Of a stretch of 45,770 nt of DNA, positions 22,360 through 29,007 are shown piece by piece. The number at the start of each line of letters is the position of its first letter. The stretch's first letter is position 1. The translations under genes were made by a program, and so were the position numbers. The notes under the pieces are model-generated. The model was not told the origin of the DNA. It was given only the letters and a program-made list of their open reading frames with translations, and did not search any database. Source of the DNA: a virus; the IMG/VR virus record IMGVR_UViG_3300025135_000011, positions 1-45,770 of that record. One strand, 5' to 3'.

Positions 22360-24971
22360 TGGCGTTCCTCACCCCGCAGCTTCTTTTCCAGATCAAAGAG
22401 ATCATCCGTAAGCACCACACTGCTTTTGTCGCGAATGTGTTCGGGCACGACGCTGTGCCGAAGGACGTGCTCGAAGGTCTGGTGAAGCTCGGGCTCATCG
22501 ACATGAAGGGTGCGAAGGGCCTCGACGACGCGTACCTGTATGGGCAGGCTGTCGCCATTCTGGAACAGACGAAGGTCACGTCCTCGTCGACGATGGAGTC
22601 GGTGCTTGCGTCGGTGAAGAAGAATCCTGTGGCGCTAACGACGACGGAACAGTCGGCGGCGGCTACTGCACGGCTCACCGGGGCGACCTACGTCGTGGGA
22701 CTAGGAAACACCATCGACAAGGACACCGGGCAGCTTCTCATAGAGGCAGATCACGCGCTGCGGGAGAAGCTGCGCGGGGAGATCGCAGACAAGACTGCGC
22801 TTGCCATCGAGGCCCGCAAGACCGCGAAGCAGCTCAAGAGCGACCTCGGCTATGCGACACAGGACTGGACTCGCAGCCTCGACCGCATCGCGATCACCGA
22901 GACGCACAACGCCATGCAGCAGGGCGTCGCTGACGGCTACAAGAAGCGCTATGGCGGCGAGGCGCGCGTAGCGATCCGCCCGATGCCTGACGCTTGCCCC
23001 ATGTGCAAGGCGCTGCACCTCGGCTCCGACGGACACCCGAAGATTTTCAAACTCTCACAGCTCGCCCCTCCCGGCGCGAACGTGAAGCAGCCGAAGAGCC
23101 AGTGGGTCGCGTGCATCGGTGCCGTGCATCCCCACTGCCAGTGCCAGCTCGTGCGCATCCCTAACGGCTGGGGGTTTGACAAGGACGGCTCGCTCACCCC
23201 AGGGGGACGTTTCGGTGAGGAACAGGACGATGATGAAGAGGATGACGCCGAGAAGTCATCTGGAAAGGTCACAGGCCCCATACACACGCGCGAGCGTTTC
23301 GTTCTGGAGAAGGCGTTGCTCACGACGGGCTCACGCATCGCGGGCTCGGAAGTCACCACGAGTGTCGGCGACTACGGGCACAACCCGACGGGCGCTGGTA
23401 CCGCCATCCAGGGGAAGACCCCGCAACGTCCGATCAACCCGCAGAACGCGAACGTGAAGCTCGTACTGACCGACCCCGGCAACATGCGCAGTAACGTGCT
23501 CATCACGCGAGACCCGAAGGTCTACGAGCGCCAACCGCGCCTCACGTACATCTACCCGCTGTCGCTGGCCCACGCGCAGTATGAGATGTCCGCCGAAGCC
23601 GACAACTTCGCGGCGAAGAACAAGGACACGCTTGTGCGCGTCGCGCACCAAATCCTCGACGTCCCGCGCAATCGGGTGGACCCGACGTACACGGGCGCGG
23701 GGCTCAACCCCCGTATGGGCGCACCGCTCGACGCGGGTTCTGAAGATCAAGACGCAGCGAAGGACGACGTCGACGAAGCTGTCGAGAAGGCGCTCGGGCA
23801 CAAATACACCTCGAAGACGTGGCATCACGGGCACTGGGTTTACGAGTACGCGCAGCAGCACGCTGGCAAGGTGAGCGAGCACAAAACTGACCCCGACCAA
23901 ATCATGGTGAAGTTCCCGAAGACGCTTGCCGGCGCGAAAGCCGCAAATACCCTGAAGGGTAAGCACGGCGTCAAAGGCAGCGTCACCGAGGGCGGCCAGT
24001 ATTTCATGCTGCCCGTTCACAAGGACGAGCTGGCGAAGCCCGGTGAGGCGAAGCAAGCAGCCCCAAAACCCCCGAAGCCCAAACCCCTCGCGGCGCAGAA
24101 GGTCCTGGCGAATCTCCCGCCCGTATCTGGAACGCAGACCGAGACCGGCACGGGGCCGCAGCAGGCGGGCTTTGACCATCAAGCGGCGCTCGACCACATC
24201 ACGAAGGTGACCGGCCTGAACGCGCCTGCCATCAAGACGGCGCTCACGGCGTCGAGTGTCGTGGGGGACGCGAACCTGAAGCAGATGCGCGGCGACATCG
24301 TGCACGCCCTTTTCCAGAACGAGGCGCTGCTGCACAAGGACGCGCTCCTGGCAGTCCTCGCGCAGCAGGCCCCCGGAGCGCTGGAGGCGAAGGTCGACCA
24401 AGTCGTGAAGGGCTCGCCGAAGGCCATCGCGCGCGCGAAGCAGGAGTACGCGGACGTGCCGGTGTTCGACCTCGCCACCGTGTCAAAGGTCGTCGTGCAC
24501 GACAAGACGATCGGAGGCTACGCCACGGCACAGCTCCAGACTGGTGAGATCAACATCGGTGTGCGCCCGAAGACGGGTGACTGGGCCACGGGCGATTGGC
24601 GGCACGAGCTGGGACACATCATCCACGGCACGTTTATCGGGCGTCCACTCGACGAGGAGGTCATCCACACGGAGTGGGTGAAGGCGATCAAGCGGCAGAA
24701 GGCGAACCCCCACGGCCCCGACAATGCCGATTGGTTCGAGGAGCACTGGGGCGTCGTCGGCCCCCGCGCTGTGGATTCCAGACTGGAGTTCATCGCGGAG
24801 GCGTTCCGGGGCTACCACCGCACGCTGCATCAACAGAAAGCGGGCACGAAAGTGAAGGGCAGCAACACGCTCGACCTCTTCCGCACACGGCACCCGACGA
24901 TGTCGCGGTTCATGGACGCGCACTACACCGCAGCTCTCCTCGGTGAGCTGGCGAAGAAGGGGGCCTTCTAA
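22359..24971 (+). CDS. MuF-type minor capsid protein fused to a zincin metalloprotease
   Basis: An 870-residue product. Residues ~169-268 are the MuF/SPP1 gp7 head morphogenesis domain: RIAITETHNAMQQGVADGYK, MPDACPMCKALHLGSDGH and HPHCQCQL with its conserved Cys/His residues. The middle holds a tyrosine tag (GHKYTSKTWHHGHWVYEY, ~480) and a Lys/Pro linker. The C-terminal domain (from ~690) has HELGH at 749-753 and RLEFIAEAFRGY near 809, the motif pair of lethal-factor-like zincins. MuF domains with toxin-like C-termini are a known polymorphic class in temperate phages and may be delivered with DNA. The peptidase target is unknown. Start is ATG 22359 (GTG 22356 also possible). Confidence 0.85.
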   Translation: MAFLTPQLLFQIKEIIRKHHTAFVANVFGHDAVPKDVLEGLVKLGLIDMKGAKGLDDAYLYGQAVAILEQTKVTSSSTMESVLASVKKNPVALTTTEQSAAATARLTGATYVVGLGNTIDKDTGQLLIEADHALREKLRGEIADKTALAIEARKTAKQLKSDLGYATQDWTRSLDRIAITETHNAMQQGVADGYKKRYGGEARVAIRPMPDACPMCKALHLGSDGHPKIFKLSQLAPPGANVKQPKSQWVACIGAVHPHCQCQLVRIPNGWGFDKDGSLTPGGRFGEEQDDDEEDDAEKSSGKVTGPIHTRERFVLEKALLTTGSRIAGSEVTTSVGDYGHNPTGAGTAIQGKTPQRPINPQNANVKLVLTDPGNMRSNVLITRDPKVYERQPRLTYIYPLSLAHAQYEMSAEADNFAAKNKDTLVRVAHQILDVPRNRVDPTYTGAGLNPRMGAPLDAGSEDQDAAKDDVDEAVEKALGHKYTSKTWHHGHWVYEYAQQHAGKVSEHKTDPDQIMVKFPKTLAGAKAANTLKGKHGVKGSVTEGGQYFMLPVHKDELAKPGEAKQAAPKPPKPKPLAAQKVLANLPPVSGTQTETGTGPQQAGFDHQAALDHITKVTGLNAPAIKTALTASSVVGDANLKQMRGDIVHALFQNEALLHKDALLAVLAQQAPGALEAKVDQVVKGSPKAIARAKQEYADVPVFDLATVSKVVVHDKTIGGYATAQLQTGEINIGVRPKTGDWATGDWRHELGHIIHGTFIGRPLDEEVIHTEWVKAIKRQKANPHGPDNADWFEEHWGVVGPRAVDSRLEFIAEAFRGYHRTLHQQKAGTKVKGSNTLDLFRTRHPTMSRFMDAHYTAALLGELAKKGAF

Positions 24972-25217
24972 ATGAAGCTCATCGACTCATCTGGAAAAGT
25001 GCTGGGGCACCTCGACGCTGCGGGGAAGTTCGTGCCCTCGGATGATCCGCGCGCTGCGGGTTGGGACGTCGCAGTCCCCTCCATCCGCGCGCGCACCCTC
25101 GACGACGGCACCATCGTGGAGGAGGGCGTGGAGGTCAGCAGCGCTGATGAGGTGTACGGGCTAGCCTTCGCGGAAGCTGCGCATGAGCGCGGCTGGTCCT
25201 TCGAGGAGGACGCATGA
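24972..25217 (+). CDS. Small acidic hypothetical protein, 81 aa
   Basis: The ATG directly follows the MuF stop (TAAATG). It begins MKLIDSSGKVLGHLD, where SSGK is again encoded by TCTGGAAAA. Otherwise it is a beta-rich N-terminus with an acidic C-terminus. No family recognised. Confidence 0.6.
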   Translation: MKLIDSSGKVLGHLDAAGKFVPSDDPRAAGWDVAVPSIRARTLDDGTIVEEGVEVSSADEVYGLAFAEAAHERGWSFEEDA

Positions 25218-25492
25218 ACGACGACGGAGAGTTCACCACACAGGGCCTCGCGGCTATGACGCGCTACGCGAATGCGTGGCTGCGTGGCTCACGCGACCTC
25301 GGCATCGAGCGGGCGTGGCCCGATCTCGCAGGCACGTTCTACGACCTTCGCGCGAACAGCGACTATGCGCGCCGTTACGCCGACGCCCCCCTCACCATCA
25401 TGGTGAAGTCACGGCTGACACTCACCGAGGCGTTCCAGAAGGCGGGCCTCGCCGAGAACGCCCCGCAGTTCGTGGTGAAGGCAAATGGCTAA
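25214..25492 (+). CDS. Hypothetical protein, 92 aa
   Basis: ATGA overlap with the preceding gene. It is mixed helical, with AMTRYANAWLRGSRDLGIE and a C-terminal LTLTEAFQKAGLAENAP. No domain recognised. It overlaps the next gene by 8 bases. Confidence 0.6.
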   Translation: MNDDGEFTTQGLAAMTRYANAWLRGSRDLGIERAWPDLAGTFYDLRANSDYARRYADAPLTIMVKSRLTLTEAFQKAGLAENAPQFVVKANG

Positions 25493-25838
25493 GTCGGATG
25501 AGGACACGAGGAAGCGCGGCGTCTTTTGGGGCGCGGTCCTCGGCGCCGCCGTCGTGTCCCTCCTGTCGTCTGGTGCGGTCGCCAAACTCACTGGGGACCG
25601 CGCGGAGGCGGGTACGCAGCAAGCTGTGCGGGGCTCGGACATGAGCGCGGCGTTGTACCTCGACGCGCTCCGGCAAGCCCTGGAGATGCGGTTCGCCGCA
25701 CAAGAGGCCCGGATCGTTGATCTGGAAAAGCAGGTCCGCGAGCTGCGCGCTCGGGAGACGACACGCTCCCCTGCCTCTGCACTGCCAAGGTTGGACCCGC
25801 CGGCAGCGATGCCGCTGCCGTCGTACGCGGTTCGGTAG
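25485..25838 (+). CDS. Membrane-anchored coiled-coil protein (inner-spanin-like)
   Basis: A 117-residue protein with one hydrophobic segment (FWGAVLGAAVVSLLSSGAVA, ~14-33) after a charged N-terminus. A periplasm-type helical/coiled-coil stretch (EMRFAAQEARIVDLEKQVRE) and a proline-rich tail follow. This topology is that of an i-spanin, and the small lipoprotein encoded 94 bases downstream would fit as partner. That is inference: no holin or endolysin was recognised nearby. Confidence 0.6.
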   Translation: MAKSDEDTRKRGVFWGAVLGAAVVSLLSSGAVAKLTGDRAEAGTQQAVRGSDMSAALYLDALRQALEMRFAAQEARIVDLEKQVRELRARETTRSPASALPRLDPPAAMPLPSYAVR

Positions 25839-25879
25839 CGCCGCCTACCTGCCTGGATCTACAAAACAAGTTTATTCGC

Positions 25880-25908
25880 TTGACGGCACCGCGCCGGGTG
25901 CGTATCTT
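25880..25908 (+). promoter_or_regulatory. Phage promoter P6 with operator-like spacer
   Basis: The -35 box TTGACG (25880-25885) and -10 box TATCTT (25903-25908) are separated by 17 bases. The spacer has GGCACCGCGCCGGG. The upstream segment GTTTATTCGC and the first operator arm are identical to P1 although 23 kb apart. Confidence 0.85.
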
Positions 25909-25931
25909 CATGTCTGAAGGGAGAGGAAGCC

Positions 25932-26048
25932 ATGGAGATCCTTCTTGCGCTTGTCGGTTTGTTCGTTCTGGGGGCCGGGTGCGCCCAGGATGCCCAGCCC
26001 CCTCCCCCGTCAGACCCGATGCACGACGCTGACGTCGACGTCGAGTGA
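25932..26048 (+). CDS. Tiny lipoprotein, 38 aa
   Basis: ATG 25932 follows GAAGGGAGAGGAAG, under P6. MEILLALVGLFVLGAGCAQ is a textbook lipoprotein signal with lipobox LGAGC. The mature part is only ~22 residues, Pro-rich then Asp-rich. Candidate roles are outer-membrane spanin subunit or superinfection/envelope lipoprotein. If lipidated and sorted to an outer membrane it would point to a Gram-negative host, but the sequence alone does not show this. Confidence 0.68.
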   Translation: MEILLALVGLFVLGAGCAQDAQPPPPSDPMHDADVDVE

Positions 26049-26090
26049 CCCCAACAGCGGCTCCGGCCGCAAGCCACACCAGGAGAGACA

Positions 26091-26384
26091 ATGACCAGCA
26101 AGACCCGAATCCCCGCCTCGCTCGCCGCCCTTTTCGCCGACGCCATCGCCGAGCACGCCGCCGCCGGCTACGGCCCAGCCGACGCCGTTCGCTTCGCCCT
26201 CGCGGACGACGACGACCGGATCGATGCTTTCCGCTGTGAGGCGGCCACCGCTGGCGACGACGCCGGGCACGCCCTCGCCGATCAGGCCCTCGGCGAAAGC
26301 CACCGACAAGGCCCCGCCGGGTCACGCTGGGATGTCGCCGGCCACATCCTCGACGCGCTGTGCGCCGAGCACGACGACGCCTGA
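26091..26384 (+). CDS. Ala/Asp-rich hypothetical protein, 97 aa
   Basis: ATG 26091 follows AGGAGAG. It is helical, acidic and alanine-rich (LAALFADAIAEHAAAGYGPA). No family recognised. Confidence 0.6.
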   Translation: MTSKTRIPASLAALFADAIAEHAAAGYGPADAVRFALADDDDRIDAFRCEAATAGDDAGHALADQALGESHRQGPAGSRWDVAGHILDALCAEHDDA

Positions 26385-26448
26385 CCCTCCACCCACCACC
26401 AGCCTCGCGCGGGGATAGGCTCCCGCACCCGGCCGCACGGAGAACGAG

Positions 26449-26745
26449 ATGGACACCGAGATCGCAAACACAATCCTTCAGCAGATGGGCGGCGGCGGGC
26501 GAATCCGCGCGATGACAGGCGCGAAGCAGTTCGTCGCGCACCCCGACGGGGTGGCGTTCCGCTTCCCCAACCGGCGCGGTGCCAACCACGTCAAGGTCCA
26601 GCTCACCGCTGCTGACGACTACGTCGTGACCTTCACCCGGATCGCTGGAGCGAAGTGCACGGTCGTGGAGGAGGCGGCGGGGGTCTACGCGGAGGACCTC
26701 AAGCCGATGTTCGAGCGGGTGACGGGGCTCTACCTGAGCCTCTGA
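26449..26745 (+). CDS. Conserved-type phage hypothetical protein, 98 aa
   Basis: The pattern ILQQMGGGGRIRAMTGAKQF, GVAFRFPN, NHVKVQLTAADDYVVTF and GVYAEDLKPMFERVTGLY matches, from memory, a very common small phage protein of unknown function, typically ending GLYTSL. This one ends GLYLSL. The start ATG 26449 has only a weak ribosome site (GGAG at 26440). Confidence 0.75.
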   Translation: MDTEIANTILQQMGGGGRIRAMTGAKQFVAHPDGVAFRFPNRRGANHVKVQLTAADDYVVTFTRIAGAKCTVVEEAAGVYAEDLKPMFERVTGLYLSL

Positions 26746-26774
26746 GCGGTTCTGGAAGCAAACAGGAGGATGCG

Positions 26775-26993
26775 ATGATGGTCTATGTGTTGGTTGACGG
26801 GGCTGGGCGGATGGTGGGCGTGCGGGCCTTCACGGACAAGGGGACGGCTGAGTTCGCCAAGAATGGGATGATGATGTTCGCCCCCGAGGGCGACACCACG
26901 GAGGTCTACGTGCGGGCGTGCAGGGTCGTGGACGGCAACGTGGACGACTTCCTCGCGACGGCGGGCCTGGGGCCGAAGGCGGTGCGGGCATGA
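26775..26993 (+). CDS. Hypothetical protein, 72 aa
   Basis: ATG 26775 follows AGGAGG and a TCTGGAA word at 26751. The leader GGAGGATGCGATGA is identical to that of the gene at 28013. The protein is a short alpha/beta fold (MVYVLVDGAGRMVGVRAFTD). The stop overlaps the next ATG. Confidence 0.6.
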   Translation: MMVYVLVDGAGRMVGVRAFTDKGTAEFAKNGMMMFAPEGDTTEVYVRACRVVDGNVDDFLATAGLGPKAVRA

Positions 26994-27217
26994 GCACCCT
27001 CGGATTCCACAGAGACATGGCGGCGGTGGTGTTCGGGGAGGCGAGTGGCGCCACGCGATACCTCGACGCTCGGATCGAGACGGACGGTCGTGATGCGGAG
27101 GTCGTCTGCTCCGAGGAGCAACTGCTCTGCCTCCTAGTCGATCTCCACGCTTCTGCGCTTGACGGCGCTATGCCGGGTGGCTATGGTAGCTGTGAAGGAA
27201 GGAAGGGAAACCGATGA
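26990..27217 (+). CDS. Hypothetical protein whose end contains promoter P7
   Basis: A 75-residue product. Its last ~20 codons (ALDGAMPGGYG and beyond) are translated from promoter P7 and the leader of the next gene, and its stop overlaps the next ATG. Translation through the promoter may limit use of P7 when the upstream gene is active. No family recognised. Confidence 0.5.
   Translation: MSTLGFHRDMAAVVFGEASGATRYLDARIETDGRDAEVVCSEEQLLCLLVDLHASALDGAMPGGYGSCEGRKGNR
27159..27187 (+). promoter_or_regulatory. Phage promoter P7 with operator-like spacer
   Basis: The -35 box TTGACG (27159-27164) and -10 box TATGGT (27182-27187) are separated by 17 bases. The spacer has GGCGCTATGCCGGG. It is embedded in the 3' end of the preceding gene. 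The upstream element CACGCTTCTGCGC is similar to that of P8. Confidence 0.82.
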
Positions 27218-27990
27218 CCAAACGAACAGACATCCACCGGAAGAGCGCCGTCGTGGCGAGCGACTACGACTACGTCCTGAGCTACTCGCTCCCCACCACG
27301 CTCGGCGGCTGGCCCGTCCCCGCGATCAACGTGGACCTCGCGCTCGCGCTCCAGGCCAGCGAGCCGTTCGCCGCGCACGGCTCGCTCACGAACTGCACCC
27401 TGTGCGGCGCCCACTACGGCTACGGGGACATCTGGAAACACCGCGCGACTGGCGAGCACGTCTGGGTGGGCCACGACTGCGCCGACAACGTCGGGTGGGC
27501 GGTCGACCGCTCGGAATACGACGGGCTGCGTCTCGTGATCGTGAACGCGATCAAGGCGGACAAGAAGCTCCACGCGAAGTGCGACGGGAACGAGGCGCTA
27601 TTCGCCGCCTTGCGCGATGCGGTCCACCCCGTGCTCGTCGACATGCGCGCGAAGCTGCTGAAGTACGGTCGCATGAGTGAGAAGGCTGTGAAGTACGCGC
27701 TGTACCTCGCGGGCGACGGCGGCGAGAAGCCCGCAGGGCTCGCGACCGCCGCCGTGAAGTGGGTGGCGGTCACCGGGGACACCTACCCCGTGAAGGAGCA
27801 ACTGAAGGCGCTCGGCGCCCGCTGGGACAGCTACGAGCGGGTGTGGCGGGTGCGCGAGGAGAAGCTGGCGCAGGCGACTGCCCTCCTCCTCCCGGTGGCT
27901 CCGGCCGACGAGACGAATGAGGATGACGACGGAACGCTGGCGGACAATGGCACGACGATGGAGGCAGCAGCGGCGGCGCTGCCCTTCTAA
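27214..27990 (+). CDS. Zinc-ribbon protein with DUF5710-like C-terminus
   Basis: The 258-residue product has NCTLCGAHYGYGDIWKHR and GHDCADNVG (residues ~69-93), a probable zinc site. A helical middle follows, then VTGDTYPVKEQLKALGARWD and SYERVWRV (~189-216). This is the KALGARWD...W motif of DUF5710-type modules, seen in phage and plasmid replication or primase-associated proteins. The acidic tail is low complexity. Its role is probably nucleic-acid related, by inference. It is transcribed from P7. Confidence 0.72.
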   Translation: MTKRTDIHRKSAVVASDYDYVLSYSLPTTLGGWPVPAINVDLALALQASEPFAAHGSLTNCTLCGAHYGYGDIWKHRATGEHVWVGHDCADNVGWAVDRSEYDGLRLVIVNAIKADKKLHAKCDGNEALFAALRDAVHPVLVDMRAKLLKYGRMSEKAVKYALYLAGDGGEKPAGLATAAVKWVAVTGDTYPVKEQLKALGARWDSYERVWRVREEKLAQATALLLPVAPADETNEDDDGTLADNGTTMEAAAAALPF

Positions 27991-28012
27991 TCTGGAAACC
28001 GAGGAGGATGCG

Positions 28013-28201
28013 ATGAAGTTTCAATACAGCACACAGCACATCGACGCGATGATGGCGTGGGAGGAGGGCGAGCTGGATGAGGAGGGAGAGGCGGAGCTTT
28101 TTCAGCACCTCGTCGATACCGGCCTCGCGTGGTCTCTCCACGGGATGTACGGACGGCACGCGCAGCGGCTCATCGAGGCTGGGGTGATCGATGAGCGGTA
28201 A
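28013..28201 (+). CDS. Small conserved-type phage protein (DUF7417-like), 62 aa
   Basis: ATG 28013 follows GAGGAGG and a TCTGGAA word (27991) that directly follows the upstream stop. HIDAMMAWEEGELDEEGEAE and LFQHLVDTGLAWSLHGMYGR match a short family I recall from many phages: an acidic helix, then F-x-x-L-V-D-TG-x-x-W-x-L-x-G. Function unknown. Confidence 0.72.
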   Translation: MKFQYSTQHIDAMMAWEEGELDEEGEAELFQHLVDTGLAWSLHGMYGRHAQRLIEAGVIDER

Positions 28202-28367
28202 GCCCTATCTCGTGTCCAAATGCGATGAGGCTGTCGGGCACACCTGGGACGTCCTCCGCCGCGAGGACCGCGTCTGCGTGGCGCAGGGTTTCCAGACGCG
28301 CAGTGCCGCGCTCGACGTAGGGCACCGGCATTTCGCGCGCACTCGTCGAAGGTGGGTGATGGGATGA
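28191..28367 (+). CDS. Small hypothetical protein, 58 aa
   Basis: ATG 28191 overlaps the preceding gene by 11 bases, and the stop overlaps the next ATG. The protein reads MSGKPYLVSKCDEAVGHTWD, then QGFQTRSAALDVGHRHFART; it is basic at the end. No family recognised, but the coupled start and stop support it. Confidence 0.58.
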   Translation: MSGKPYLVSKCDEAVGHTWDVLRREDRVCVAQGFQTRSAALDVGHRHFARTRRRWVMG

Positions 28368-28588
28368 AGTACCGAATCTTTCGGGCAGACCGCCGCACGT
28401 TCCTCGCCCGCGCTGACGACGGCGACGACAAGGTCATCGCTGAGTTCTTCGGCGCCGTGACGCTGGGCGAGACGGGGGAGATTCTCCGTGCCCTGTCCGC
28501 TTTTGCGGGAGACCACCACGCTTTTCCGCTTGACGGCGATATGCCGGGGAGTATAATGGGTGTGAAAGGAAGGGAGACAAGACCATGA
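28364..28588 (+). CDS. Hypothetical protein whose end contains promoter P8
   Basis: A 74-residue protein, MKYRIFRADRRTFLARADDG, then a helical middle. The final codons (FPLDGDMPGSIMG) lie in promoter P8 and its leader, as seen for the gene at 26990. The stop overlaps the next ATG. Confidence 0.55.
   Translation: MKYRIFRADRRTFLARADDGDDKVIAEFFGAVTLGETGEILRALSAFAGDHHAFPLDGDMPGSIMGVKGRETRP
28530..28557 (+). promoter_or_regulatory. Phage promoter P8, consensus -10
   Basis: The -35 box TTGACG (28530-28535) and a perfect -10 box TATAAT (28552-28557) are 16 bases apart. The spacer has GGCGATATGCCGGGG. It is the best match of the family to a sigma-70 promoter, followed by the purine leader GAAAGGAAGGGAG. 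Confidence 0.9.
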
Positions 28589-28884
28589 CAATGACCACCG
28601 CGCACCCGCTCGACGACGCCCTGACCATCGCACTCGCCGCAGCCGAAAGGGCCAGCGCCGCTGAACAGGAGGCGCTTGAGGCCACAATCGAAGCCCTCCA
28701 CATCGCTCGCGCCTATGCCGCCCAAAGTGCGTATGACGGCGGCGTCAACACCGAGGCGCTCCTGCGGGACGCGGCTGCGCTCCTCCTAGCAAAGCGGGTG
28801 GCGACGACGGCTCGCGATTCAGCCAACACGGTAGAGGAAGCGTTGTTGTCTGTGTACCGCCGCCGTGAAGCACGGAAGGCTTGA
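28585..28884 (+). CDS. Ala/Glu-rich helical protein, 99 aa
   Basis: ATG 28585 follows GAAGGGAG and P8. It is an all-helical, alanine-rich protein (ALTIALAAAERASAAEQEAL), a likely coiled coil. A -35/operator-like relic (TTGACGGC at 28881) overlaps its stop. A terminator follows at 28974. Confidence 0.65.
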   Translation: MTMTTAHPLDDALTIALAAAERASAAEQEALEATIEALHIARAYAAQSAYDGGVNTEALLRDAAALLLAKRVATTARDSANTVEEALLSVYRRREARKA

Positions 28885-28973
28885 CGGCAGGGCTACCAGC
28901 CACCACGAACGCCGCGCTCGCGCCCATGTCTCTGGAAAGCATGATGGACTAGGGGTCAGTCCCCGCGTAGGCT

Positions 28974-29007
28974 CGGGCCTCCACAGGCGAGGCCCGCGTG
29001 TTTTTTT
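28974..29007 (+). terminator. Rho-independent terminator before/at the giant gene start
   Basis: The stem CGGGCCT (28974-28980) pairs with AGGCCCG (28990-28996), with a 9-base loop, then CGTG and seven T (29001-29007). The preceding 28885-28973 has no gene and holds one TCTGGAA word. The GTG start of the giant gene (28998) lies between the hairpin and the T run. Confidence 0.78.

Noticed and set aside
23331-24401. Long minus-strand open frames opposite the MuF, portal, capsid and giant genes
   Set aside because: They are Arg/Val/His-rich mirror translations typical of GC-rich coding DNA. None has recognisable motifs or a clear ribosome site, unlike the intein antisense frame.
28881-28909. 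Further promoter of the same family before the giant gene
   Set aside because: TTGACGGC is present, but the second operator arm and -10 box are absent and a terminator follows. It is probably a relic.
28952-28964. Small GGGG-TCAGT-CCCC hairpin as terminator
   Set aside because: A four-base stem without a T run; the hairpin at 28974 is the better terminator.
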